Below are positions 34,345-42,472 of a stretch of 64,000 bases of DNA, in pieces. Below the pieces are notes generated by a model. The model worked only from the letters and a program-made list of their open reading frames with translations, searched no databases and had not been told where the DNA came from. Numbering within the stretch: the first letter of the stretch is position 1; each line of letters opens with the position of its first letter. A program made the position numbers and the translations under genes. Origin of the DNA: Pelagibius sp. (lineage in GTDB: Bacteria > Pseudomonadota > Alphaproteobacteria > Kiloniellales > Kiloniellaceae); assembly GCA_028280305.1 (NCBI GenBank), contig JANQMC010000018.1:37252-101251 (forward strand), read 5' to 3'.

Positions 34345-35123
34345 TGGATTTGGGAATCAAAGGCCGGAAAGCACTGGTCTGCGCCGCCAGCAAAGGATTG
34401 GGCCGGGCCTGCGCGTTTTCCCTCGCGCGCGAAGGTGTGGATGTCACGATCGTGGCACGCACCGAAGGCCCGCTGGAAGCGACGGCGGAGGAGATCCGCC
34501 AGGCGACCGGCGTTACCGTGACCGCGGTCGCTACGGACATCACGTCGGTGGAAGGGCGCGCGAAGGCGCTGGCGGCCTGTCCCTCACCGGACATTCTGGT
34601 GAACAACGCGGGCGGTCCGCCGCCGGGCGACTTCCGCGATTGGGAGCGGGAAGACTGGATCAAGGCGCTGGACGCAAACATGCTGACGCCGATCGAGCTG
34701 ATCAAGGCCACCGTCGATCCGATGATGGAGCGGGGCTTCGGGCGCATCGTCAACATCACCTCCGGCGCGGTGAAAGCGCCGATCGATATTCTCGGCCTTT
34801 CCAACGGCGCGCGTGCCGGCTTGACCGGTTTCGTCGCCGGCATCGCCCGCAAGACCGTGCGCAAGAACGTAACGATCAACGGGCTGCTGCCCGGGCCTTT
34901 CGATACCGACCGGCTGCGTGCCAACATGAAGGCGGTTGCGGACAAGGCCGGCCGTCCTGTCGAAGATGTAGTCGAGGAACGGGCCAAGGGTAATCCGGCA
35001 GGCCGTTTCGGCGACCCGGCCGAGTTCGGTGAGGCCTGCGCTTTTCTCTGCGGCGCGCATGCCGGTTTCATAACCGGCCAGAACATCCTGCTCGACGGCG
35101 GAGCCTTTCCGGGCACTCTCTAG
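34341..35123 (+). CDS. Atypical SDR-family oxidoreductase-like protein
   Basis: This is a 260-residue Rossmann-fold protein of the SDR family. The cofactor motif is AASKGLGRA rather than TGxxxGIG; NNAGG is normal. The position of the catalytic Tyr-x-x-x-Lys reads SNGAR, so both residues are replaced (Ser and Arg). A serine is kept in NITSGAV. This matches a known BKR-like SDR subgroup with imperfect cofactor and catalytic motifs. A reductase role should not be assumed. Its start overlaps the hdaA stop by 4 nt. It ends with the typical GQNILLDGGAF. Confidence 0.82.
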   Translation: MMDLGIKGRKALVCAASKGLGRACAFSLAREGVDVTIVARTEGPLEATAEEIRQATGVTVTAVATDITSVEGRAKALAACPSPDILVNNAGGPPPGDFRDWEREDWIKALDANMLTPIELIKATVDPMMERGFGRIVNITSGAVKAPIDILGLSNGARAGLTGFVAGIARKTVRKNVTINGLLPGPFDTDRLRANMKAVADKAGRPVEDVVEERAKGNPAGRFGDPAEFGEACAFLCGAHAGFITGQNILLDGGAFPGTL

Positions 35124-35273
35124 GTTCCAACCACTGTTTTGCCGGTAGTCCGGCAACTCTCCGCCGTCCGTTCAAGTCTCCGTGACATAAATGGGCGGCG
35201 GGGGATGCCGCGGCTGCAGCACACGTAGAACCGATCACACCATGGCTTGGAGGCAGCTTTGGAAGGATCGGAA

Positions 35274-36044
35274 ATGATAAAGAAAATCGCTGTGGCCGCC
35301 TGTGCGGTCTTCATCCTTACAACCGGTTCCGCGTTTGCGGATGATGATGACGACGATGATCGCCGTCATGGCCGTTGGTCCTACGAGCACCACGACCACC
35401 AGCATTACAAACACAAGCATCACAAGCATTGGAAGAAGGTGGAAAAGCATGTCTATCACTACGATGGGCATCGCCACGGCAAGGATCGCCGCCGCTGGGC
35501 CAAGCATGGCCACTCCCATCACGGCCATGGCCATCACCGCCATGCGCACAAGGGGCATTGGGGCCACGATCATGGCTACAAGCACCGACACAGGCATGGG
35601 CACAAACACAAGAAGGTGAAAAAGAAAGTCTATGTCGAGAAGCACGTCTATCATCACCGGCCCAAGAAGTACCGCCACGCAAAGCGGCATCGCCACTATC
35701 ACCATGGCGATCATGGCGGCTATGGTTATCGAAGACGCCATGACGATCGGGACTGGGCCATCTTCGCCATCCTGGCGTTGCAGATTGCCGACGTGTTGAA
35801 CCAGAGCCAGCGCCATAGCTACGCAGCAGCGCAGCATCAGGCGACGACGGCACCGCTGGGAGAGTCGATCCGTTGGAACGACGGGTCGGCTTCTGGCCAG
35901 GTCATACCGGTGCGCGACGGCAGCGATCGCCTGGGGCGTTACTGCCGCGAGTTCCAGCAGGAGGTCGTGATCGGGAACCAGCGTCAAGCGGGCTACGGTG
36001 TTGCCTGCCGGCAACCGGACGGCGCCTGGGAGATTGTCTCCTGA
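35274..36044 (+). CDS. Histidine-rich exported protein with 17-kDa-antigen-like C terminus
   Basis: This is a 256-residue protein. A signal peptide covers residues 1-22 (KKIAVAACAVFILTTGSAFA), then an Asp run DDDDDDD. About 130 residues follow that contain some 40 histidines with many Lys and Arg (for example GHSHHGHGHHRHAHKGHWGH). The last 75 residues resemble the RT0821/17-kDa surface-antigen domain, with RYCREFQQEV near 219 and VACRQPDGAWEIV at the end; two cysteines are conserved there. The His-rich part could bind Zn, Ni or Cu, which is inference. An AAGGA precedes the ATG. Confidence 0.75.
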   Translation: MIKKIAVAACAVFILTTGSAFADDDDDDDRRHGRWSYEHHDHQHYKHKHHKHWKKVEKHVYHYDGHRHGKDRRRWAKHGHSHHGHGHHRHAHKGHWGHDHGYKHRHRHGHKHKKVKKKVYVEKHVYHHRPKKYRHAKRHRHYHHGDHGGYGYRRRHDDRDWAIFAILALQIADVLNQSQRHSYAAAQHQATTAPLGESIRWNDGSASGQVIPVRDGSDRLGRYCREFQQEVVIGNQRQAGYGVACRQPDGAWEIVS

Positions 36045-36090
36045 ACCGGAGCCTTGTGCCACCATCGTGGGTTTGTTGGTGGATGTAAAA

Positions 36091-36131
36091 GGGACCTTCC
36101 CGCGATCCGAGGATCATTGCGGGAAGGTCCC
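36091..36131. terminator. Very strong hairpin downstream of histidine-rich gene
   Basis: The arms GGGACCTTCCCGC (36091-36103) and GCGGGAAGGTCCC (36119-36131) pair over 13 bp. The interior GATCC-GA-GGATC extends the helix past a 3-nt bulge. There is no T run on plus; on the minus strand the stem is followed by TTTTAC. It may end the upstream plus-strand transcript imperfectly, or end an unrecognised minus-strand transcript. Confidence 0.55.
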
Positions 36132-36201
36132 GGCGCATGGGGCTGGGTAGGGATCACCCATGAGCCAGTTACATTTTTAGTTGCTGGCCCAAAGTAGCGC
36201 A

Positions 36202-36215
36202 TTGACGTAAATCAA
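36202..36215. promoter_or_regulatory. FNR/FixK-type box
   Basis: TTGACGTAAATCAA has the two half sites TTGAC and ATCAA spaced by 4 nt and differs from the FNR consensus TTGAT-N4-ATCAA at one position. FnrL and FixK sites of alphaproteobacteria often read this way. A TATTAT hexamer follows at 36227-36232. It suggests oxygen-linked control of ppk-ppx or of a transcript in this region. Confidence 0.5.
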
Positions 36216-36278
36216 TGATGATATGGTATTATTAGTGACTACTGCTTAACTGGGCAGCATCTGTTCTTTGCGGAAGGT

Positions 36279-36313
36279 CTGTCATCATTCGGTGACAAAT
36301 GTCATGCTATAGA
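36279..36313 (+). promoter_or_regulatory. Possible PhoB-type box and -10 for ppk
   Basis: CTGTCAT (36279-36285) is a perfect PhoB half-site. A second, weaker copy, CGGTGAC (36290-36296, 5 of 7), has the correct 11-nt period. A TATAGA (36308-36313) lies 11 nt further on, the usual distance from Pho box to -10. Polyphosphate genes are often in the Pho regulon. Confidence 0.4.
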
Positions 36314-36359
36314 ACGCAGGTTTCCCGGCTTGCAGGGTGATTTTCGATGGAGTTGGCGC

Positions 36360-38552
36360 GTGGAAGACAGCACTGTGGCATTGGAAGTCGAGCCACTGGA
36401 ACAGGAGTCCGATCTTCCGGAGGGCTCGAAGCTCGCGGCTATCCACCTCGATTCGCCGGAACGCTTCATCAACAGGGAAATCTCGTGGCTGGCTTTCAAC
36501 GAGCGGGTGCTTGAGGAAGCCTACAACGCCAATCATCCGTTGTTTGAGCGCCTGCGGTTCCTGTCGATTTCAGCCAGCAATCTGGATGAGTTTTTCATGG
36601 TGCGCGTCGCCGGCCTTCTGGGTCAGATCCGCGCCGGGGTCAAGGCGCGCTCACCTGAGGGGCTGACGGCGGCGCAACAACTGGCGGCGATCAACGAGCG
36701 TGTTGCCAAGCTGATGCGCTGGCAGCAGGAGAAGTGGCACGACCTGACCGGCGAACTGAAGGACGCAGGGATTGCGGTGGTCAGTGCCGGTGAGTTGAAG
36801 CGGGCGGAACGGCGATGGCTGGATACATACTTTACAGAACAGCTCTATCCGGTCCTGACCCCGATCGCCATCGATCCGGCCCATCCTTTCCCCTTTATCC
36901 CGAACCGCGGCCTCTGCCTCGTCATGGAACTGCTGCGGGGGGAAGACAAGAACCAGATCAACGGGCTCATTCCGCTGCCTTCGAAGATCGAGCGCTTTGT
37001 CCGCTTGCCCGGCAAGGACGCACGTTTCATTCGCCTGGAAGAGTTGCTGCAGCTTTACTTCGACGAACTCTTCCCCGGCTTTGAGGTGAAGGCCGCCGGT
37101 TGTTTCCGCGTGCTGCGCGACAGCGATCTGGAAGTCGAAGAGGAAGCCGAAGATCTTGTGCGGGTTTTCGAGAGCGCGCTGAAGCGCCGACGGCGCGGAT
37201 CGGTGATCCGTCTGACCGTCGATACCGAGATGCCGACGGAACTTCTGGACTTCGTTATTCGTGAACTGCAGGTCGGTAACGAGAACGTCTTTCCGCTGGA
37301 TGGCATGCTGGGTCTTGTCGACACCAAGGAGATCATTCTCGACGAGCGTCAGGATCTGCTGTTCCAGCCCTACAACCCGCGCTTTCCAGAACGCATTCGC
37401 GATTTTGGCGGCGACTGTTTCGCGGCCATTCGGGAAAAGGACTTTGCCGTCCATCACCCCTATGAAAGCTTCGATGTGGTGGTGCAGTTCCTGCGCCAGG
37501 CAGCCAACGACCCGGCGGTGGTGGCAATCAAGCAGACGCTCTATCGCACCTCAGAAGATTCCCCCATTGTGAAGGCCCTGACCGAAGCGGCGGAGGCCGG
37601 GAAGTCGGTGACCGCGCTCGTCGAGTTGAAGGCGCGCTTTGACGAGGAGCGGAACATCCGCTGGGCGCGCAACCTGGAGCGCGCCGGAGTCCAGGTGATT
37701 TACGGATTCATCGAACTCAAGACCCACGCCAAGATTTCGCTGGTCGCGCGCCGGGAGGGCCGGGCCCTGCGCACCTACGTGCATTACGGCACCGGCAACT
37801 ATCACCCGATCACGGCCCGCATCTACACCGATATCTCCTACTTTTCCTGCGACCCTCTCCTGGTCCGCGACGCAACCCGGCTGTTCAATTACATGACCGG
37901 CTATGCCCGGCCCAAGGCGATGGACAAGATCGCCTTCGCCCCGCTCACGCTGCGTTCGACGCTGCTGCGGCATATCAACGATGAAATCGGGCATGCCAAG
38001 GCCGGCCGGCCGGCTGCCATCTGGGCGAAGCTCAACTCGCTGGTCGATCCGGAGATCATCGATGCGCTCTACAGGGCCTCACAGGCCGGTGTCTCGGTCG
38101 AACTGATCCTGCGCGGCATCTGTTGCCTGCGTCCAGGCGTGCCCGGGCTTTCCGAGAACATCCGTGTGAAATCCATCGTCGGGCGCTTTCTGGAGCACAG
38201 CCGAATCGTTTGCTTCGGGGCCGGCAAGTCGCTACCGTCACGCGACGCCAAGGTATTCATATCCTCCGCCGACTGGATGCCCCGGAATCTTGACCGGCGG
38301 ATCGAGACCTTGGTGCCGATCGATAATGCGACGGTACACCAACAGATTCTCGACCAGATCATGATTGCCAATCTGAACGACGAAGCGCAGTCCTGGATCC
38401 TGGAGCCTGAGGGAACCTATCGCCGCGTGCGCTCCACCGCCAAATCCTTCAGCGTCCACACCTACTTCATGACCAATCCCAGTCTCTCGGGACGCGGATC
38501 GGCCCTGAAGAAATCGAGAAAGACGCCGAGATTGGTCCTCAGAAAGACCTAA
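36360..38552 (+). CDS. ppk: Polyphosphate kinase 1
   Basis: This 730-residue enzyme polymerises inorganic polyphosphate from ATP. The domain order is normal: N domain ([20 protein letters not shown]), head domain, then C1 and C2 catalytic domains. The phospho-histidine is in [11 protein letters not shown] near residue 456, with a second histidine in [10 protein letters not shown] near 474. I choose the GTG at 36360, which has GGAG 7 nt upstream; a TTG ten codons earlier is possible. It is followed after 7 nt by ppx. The leader suggests control by phosphate or oxygen. Confidence 0.95.
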   Translation: MEDSTVALEVEPLEQESDLPEGSKLAAIHLDSPERFINREISWLAFNERVLEEAYNANHPLFERLRFLSISASNLDEFFMVRVAGLLGQIRAGVKARSPEGLTAAQQLAAINERVAKLMRWQQEKWHDLTGELKDAGIAVVSAGELKRAERRWLDTYFTEQLYPVLTPIAIDPAHPFPFIPNRGLCLVMELLRGEDKNQINGLIPLPSKIERFVRLPGKDARFIRLEELLQLYFDELFPGFEVKAAGCFRVLRDSDLEVEEEAEDLVRVFESALKRRRRGSVIRLTVDTEMPTELLDFVIRELQVGNENVFPLDGMLGLVDTKEIILDERQDLLFQPYNPRFPERIRDFGGDCFAAIREKDFAVHHPYESFDVVVQFLRQAANDPAVVAIKQTLYRTSEDSPIVKALTEAAEAGKSVTALVELKARFDEERNIRWARNLERAGVQVIYGFIELKTHAKISLVARREGRALRTYVHYGTGNYHPITARIYTDISYFSCDPLLVRDATRLFNYMTGYARPKAMDKIAFAPLTLRSTLLRHINDEIGHAKAGRPAAIWAKLNSLVDPEIIDALYRASQAGVSVELILRGICCLRPGVPGLSENIRVKSIVGRFLEHSRIVCFGAGKSLPSRDAKVFISSADWMPRNLDRRIETLVPIDNATVHQQILDQIMIANLNDEAQSWILEPEGTYRRVRSTAKSFSVHTYFMTNPSLSGRGSALKKSRKTPRLVLRKT

Positions 38553-38559
38553 AGGCTCC

Positions 38560-40077
38560 ATGGTAGCAGGTTCGCTGGCACCAGCCTCGGCGCTCTCCAA
38601 ATCCAGCCCGAAGGACGGGCGGATTGCCGTCATCGATATCGGTTCGAACTCGATCCGCCTGGTGGTCTTCGACGGCCTGAAGCGCGCGCCTGCGACCGTC
38701 TTCAATGAAAAGGTCCTCTGCGGTTTGGGCCGAGGGCTGCAGAAAAGCGGCTACCTTCATCCGGACGGCGTTGCTCTGGCGATACCCAACCTTGTGCGCT
38801 TTACCGCGCTGGCGAAGGCCATGGGGATCGAGCGTGTCGATCTCATCGCTACCGCAGCGGTGCGCGATGCGGAAGACGGTCTTCAATTCGCCGATGCGGT
38901 GGAGCGGGCCTGCGGCGAGCCGATCCGAATCCTGAGCGGGGCCGAGGAAGCGCAGCTTTCAGCCCTGGGTGTGATCGCGGGAAACCCCGAGGCGGACGGC
39001 ATCATGGGCGACCTCGGGGGCGGCAGCCTGGAGCTTGTCGAGATCAATCAGGGAAAGATCGGCCGCGCCACGACACTGGCACTCGGCCCCCTTCGTCTGA
39101 TGGAAAGTTGCGGCGGCGACCGGCAGGTGGCACGGAGCCAGGTCGATGCGGCGCTGTCGGAGGTGGACTGGCTTGCGACAGGCAAAGGCCGGTCCTTCTA
39201 TCCCGTCGGTGGCGCCTGGCGCAATCTGGCACGGCTGCACATCGAGCAAAAACGCCACCCGCTGCACGCGATTCACGGGCACACCATCCAGTACCGCGAA
39301 GCCGTAAAGCTGGCCCGTCTTGTGTCCCGGCAGGGCAAGACCTCGTTGTCCGGTATCGACTTCATCTCGCGGCGGCGCCGGGAGACTCTGCCACTGGGCG
39401 CCCTGGTGCTTGGGCGGCTGTTGCGCATCACCAATTCCTCGGCGATCAGTTTTTCGACCTACGGTCTGCGGGAGGGATATCTTTTCGATCAACTGCCCAA
39501 AGACCAGCAGGCCGAAGATCCTTTGATCGCTGCGGCGCGCGACTTTGCCGAGCGGGAAGGCCGCTTTGGCGACCTCGGCGATGGCCTGATGCGGTGGTGC
39601 GATGCGATCTTTCCCGATGAAGACGAGGAAGAGCATCGCCTGCGTCTCACGGCCTGCCATATCTCCGACTTTGCCTGGCGGGAGCACCCGGACTTTCGCG
39701 CAAGTCAGGCCCTGCGCCGGGTTCTGCACCATCCCTTTGTCGGCATCGATCACACGGGCCGCAGCTTTCTCGCCTACACCGTCTTCCTGCGTTACGGCGG
39801 TGCGCCCGATTCAAGCAAGGTGGCGAGAGCCACGACCTTGTTGAGCGAGCGTTCGAGGGGCCGGGCCAAGCTGTTGGGGGCGGCGCTGCGGCTGGCTTTC
39901 CGGGTGTCGGGGGCGACGCGTGCAATTCTCGATCGCAGTTCCCTGCGGGTCGATGGCGATACCCTGGAACTGGTGCTGCCCGATGATGGTTCGGTGCCGG
40001 ATGGGGAGGCGGTTCAGCGACGCTTGCGTGCCTTGGCGGCGGTCGGGGACTTCAGGGAAACGCGGATTATCCTCTGA
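38560..40077 (+). CDS. ppx: Exopolyphosphatase (Ppx/GppA family)
   Basis: This is a 505-residue member of the ASKHA phosphatase family that degrades polyphosphate or pppGpp. The phosphate loops are IAVIDIGSNSIRLVVFDG near residue 22 and IMGDLGGGSLELVEI near 148. A C-terminal helical domain of about 190 residues follows, as in the long Ppx form (an HD-like region with ARDFAEREGRFGD). Pairing with ppk gives a polyphosphate synthesis/degradation operon. Ppx and GppA activities cannot be told apart from sequence. Confidence 0.92.
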   Translation: MVAGSLAPASALSKSSPKDGRIAVIDIGSNSIRLVVFDGLKRAPATVFNEKVLCGLGRGLQKSGYLHPDGVALAIPNLVRFTALAKAMGIERVDLIATAAVRDAEDGLQFADAVERACGEPIRILSGAEEAQLSALGVIAGNPEADGIMGDLGGGSLELVEINQGKIGRATTLALGPLRLMESCGGDRQVARSQVDAALSEVDWLATGKGRSFYPVGGAWRNLARLHIEQKRHPLHAIHGHTIQYREAVKLARLVSRQGKTSLSGIDFISRRRRETLPLGALVLGRLLRITNSSAISFSTYGLREGYLFDQLPKDQQAEDPLIAAARDFAEREGRFGDLGDGLMRWCDAIFPDEDEEEHRLRLTACHISDFAWREHPDFRASQALRRVLHHPFVGIDHTGRSFLAYTVFLRYGGAPDSSKVARATTLLSERSRGRAKLLGAALRLAFRVSGATRAILDRSSLRVDGDTLELVLPDDGSVPDGEAVQRRLRALAAVGDFRETRIIL

Positions 40078-40088
40078 TCCGGAGCGGT

Positions 40089-41111
40089 TCAACGCACCTC
40101 AATTTCTCGAACGATATCAATGATCTGAAAGCGCTGGCCGTCAGCTTCCCGCTCGACACGGTAGATGCCGCGGTAGGTGCCCTTGGGCCAGGCGTCCTGG
40201 CGCAGCCGCTTGCCGACAAAGCGGGAGAGGGTGGCGCGGTTCCGCTCGAGTACCCGTTCGGCCCCGACGAACTTACGTCCGTCCGGACCCAGAATGACCA
40301 TGGTTTCATGGTCGCCCTGGCGAATGCCCCAGGCGCCGACCCAGAAAATGAACACCGGGGATGTCGCCGAAATGGTCTCCGGTGGTTCGATCCCCGCCAT
40401 GACCTCCCGGTGCTCCGCCTGGCGGTCCAGAAAGCCCGACGAGAGCAGTCCGCCAGCGCGATAGGGAATCTGTGCCTGGGCTGCTTCCGACCAGAGACTC
40501 TGTGCTGTCTCGCCGCAATTGGCCGAAGGTTCCAGCCCGGTAAAGGGGTCGAGCAGTTTGTTTCGGTGGGTAACGGCGAAGTGGACATGCGGGAAGTCGC
40601 TGTTGCCGGATAGGCCGATCAGGCCGAGCTTGTCGCCGCGCTTGACGGTGTCGCCTTTCTTTACCGCGACGCTGCCTTTCAGCAGATGCGCGTAGGTGGT
40701 GACCCAACCGTCTCCGTGCCCGATGGCAACCCAGTTGCCGTTACGCTCCTCACGGGTTTTGCCCGGGCCGCTGTCCTGCATCAGGATGTCGGGCTGGCCG
40801 TCAAACGCCATGAGAACCCTGCCGCCGGCGGCCGCGACAACCGCCACGCCCTCGCGCATTTCGATCTCGGTCGGCACCCGGAAATCGACCCCGCGGTGTC
40901 CATTGTAGCCGAGGCTCCCGCAGGTGTGATCGAGCCAACCCTCGCCGCCATCGTAGTCGACGTAATTCTGGATGTTGCAGACGGTGCCCATGACGCAGTC
41001 GACCGGCAGATCGAAGCCGCCGCCGGGCGGGCGTCTTTCCTGGGCCTCCGCAGCAGCGGCCGTGATTAAAACCGCAAGACCGATCATCACACCGAGCAGG
41101 GAACGGGTCAT
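40089..41111 (-). CDS. M23 family metallopeptidase, exported
   Basis: This 340-residue protein has a signal peptide (LLGVMIGLAVLITAAAAEA, about residues 4-24). A LytM/M23 domain follows at residues 45-190. The zinc ligands are His and Asp in GHRGVDFRVP near residue 67 and the HxH in PHVHFAV near 170. After this come about 150 residues of unknown fold. M23 proteins cut peptidoglycan cross-links or activate amidases. The ATG at 41111 lies just past the rnd stop, so it is probably cotranscribed with rnd. Convergent with ppx. Confidence 0.85.
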   Translation of the reverse strand: MTRSLLGVMIGLAVLITAAAAEAQERRPPGGGFDLPVDCVMGTVCNIQNYVDYDGGEGWLDHTCGSLGYNGHRGVDFRVPTEIEMREGVAVVAAAGGRVLMAFDGQPDILMQDSGPGKTREERNGNWVAIGHGDGWVTTYAHLLKGSVAVKKGDTVKRGDKLGLIGLSGNSDFPHVHFAVTHRNKLLDPFTGLEPSANCGETAQSLWSEAAQAQIPYRAGGLLSSGFLDRQAEHREVMAGIEPPETISATSPVFIFWVGAWGIRQGDHETMVILGPDGRKFVGAERVLERNRATLSRFVGKRLRQDAWPKGTYRGIYRVEREADGQRFQIIDIVREIEVR

Positions 41112-41113
41112 GT

Positions 41114-42283
41114 TCAATCGGCTTCCTGGGGTGCCTTGATGGGAACGATCTTGATCTTGCTGCCGGCAGCCGAAAGCGCCACATCGCCGCTCTTCAACGC
41201 CAGCGCATCGCGCCCGAAGATGTCGTAGCGCCAGCCCTTGAGGGCCGGGACATCGGCCTTGCTGTCGGCAGCGATCTGTTCCAGATCGGCCGTGTTGGCG
41301 ATGAGCTTTTGCGCCACGTCATGTTCGTCGCAGCGCAATTTCAACAAGACCTTCAGCAGGTCGATCAGGGGGCCGGAGCCGTTGGGCGCCGACTGTTTCA
41401 CAACCGGCCGGGGAAGCTGCTTGTCGGGCAGGGCGAGCCCTTGAGCCACAGCTTCGAGAATCGCCTTGCCGAGACGGCCCCGCGCCATGTCCTTGTTGAG
41501 GCCCCTGGAGCGGGCCAACTCTTCTTCGCTGGTCGGCCGGTGGGCCGCGATATCGAAAAGCTGCTCATCCCGCAGCACCCGGCCCCGCGGCACGTTGCGC
41601 TGCTGCGCCTCCTGCTCGCGCCAGGCGGCCAGGGCATGGAGCACCGCAAGGTAGCGCCGGTCGTTGGAGCGCGTCTTCAGACGCCGCCAGGCCTGATCCG
41701 GTTCCAAGCGATAGGTGTCCGGCGAGGTCAGGATCGCCATTTCCTCTTCCAACCAGCCGGCCCGGCCGGTCTTGGTCAACTGGCGCTCCAGCTTCCGATA
41801 GATCTTCCGCAAGTGGGTGACGTCGGCCAGGGCATAGTTCAATTGGCGTTCCGCCAGAGGACGCCGCGACCAGTCGGTGAAGCGGGACGACTTGTCCACA
41901 TGGGCGCCGGTCATCTTGCGCACCAGGGTGTCGTAGCCCACCGATTCCCCGAAGCCGCAGACCATGGCGGCGACCTGGGTATCGAAGATCGGCGCCGGCA
42001 GGCGCCCGGTTAAATGAAAGAAAATCTCCATGTCCTGACGGGCGGAGTGCAGAACCTTGACCAGGCGCGGGTCGTCGAACAGCGCCAGAAGCGGTGCCAG
42101 ATCCAGGTCCGGCGCCAGGGTGTCGACGGCGGCAACGTCGTCCGGTCCTGCGACCTGGAGCAGGCAAAGCTTCGGCCAGTAGGTCGAATCGCGCAGGAAC
42201 TCTGTATCTACGGTGATGAAGTCGGCTTTGGCCAGTCGTTCGCAGAGGGCTTCAAGCTCTGCGGTTTCGGCAATCAATGTCAT
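41114..42283 (-). CDS. rnd: Ribonuclease D
   Basis: This 389-residue 3'-5' exoribonuclease trims tRNA and other stable RNAs. The DEDD motifs are ITVDTEFLRDSTYWP near residue 24, a central Asp region (VKVLHSARQDMEIF) and YALADVTHLRKIY. An HRDC domain follows near residues 210-290 (RDEQLFDIAAHRPTSEEELA). The ATG at 42283 gives the normal N terminus MTLIAETAEL; the longer frame adds 40 non-homologous residues. Confidence 0.93.
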   Translation of the reverse strand: MTLIAETAELEALCERLAKADFITVDTEFLRDSTYWPKLCLLQVAGPDDVAAVDTLAPDLDLAPLLALFDDPRLVKVLHSARQDMEIFFHLTGRLPAPIFDTQVAAMVCGFGESVGYDTLVRKMTGAHVDKSSRFTDWSRRPLAERQLNYALADVTHLRKIYRKLERQLTKTGRAGWLEEEMAILTSPDTYRLEPDQAWRRLKTRSNDRRYLAVLHALAAWREQEAQQRNVPRGRVLRDEQLFDIAAHRPTSEEELARSRGLNKDMARGRLGKAILEAVAQGLALPDKQLPRPVVKQSAPNGSGPLIDLLKVLLKLRCDEHDVAQKLIANTADLEQIAADSKADVPALKGWRYDIFGRDALALKSGDVALSAAGSKIKIVPIKAPQEAD

Positions 42284-42396
42284 GCCAGCGGTATACACGC
42301 TATCGCTAGACGGTAAAAGTGCCGAGGCTCCTGCCACCCATTTCCGGCCGGGCACCCGCGTATGCGGGCCGGCCTCTCGCTGGCTGCCTTGCAGAC

Positions 42397-42402
42397 TTGA
42401 CA
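42397..42402 (+). promoter_or_regulatory. Possible -35 element of aspS
   Basis: A perfect TTGACA lies 71 nt before the aspS ATG. No good -10 is seen at 16-18 nt (the sequence there is C/T-rich), so the promoter call is weak. Confidence 0.25.
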
Positions 42403-42472
42403 AAACCCCCGATTCCCTGCCTTTTGCGCCCTCGTTCAGACCCTTTCCGACCAGACCCCGGGACTAGCCTCA

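Larger units (their letters stand above)
36045..36359 (+). other. Regulatory intergenic region upstream of ppk
   Basis: These 315 nt between the histidine-rich gene and ppk contain no gene that I can support. They hold a very strong hairpin (36091-36131), an FNR/FixK-like box (36202-36215), a TATTAT hexamer (36227-36232), a Pho-like repeat (36279-36296) and a TATAGA hexamer (36308-36313). The middle part is more AT-rich than its surroundings. Confidence 0.7.

Noticed and set aside
35235..36065. 276-codon hydrophobic frame antisense to the histidine-rich gene
   Set aside because: The Val/Met/Ala-rich composition is the direct reverse complement of His/Lys codons. It has no start signal, and the plus strand carries a signal peptide, a Shine-Dalgarno and a known C-terminal domain.
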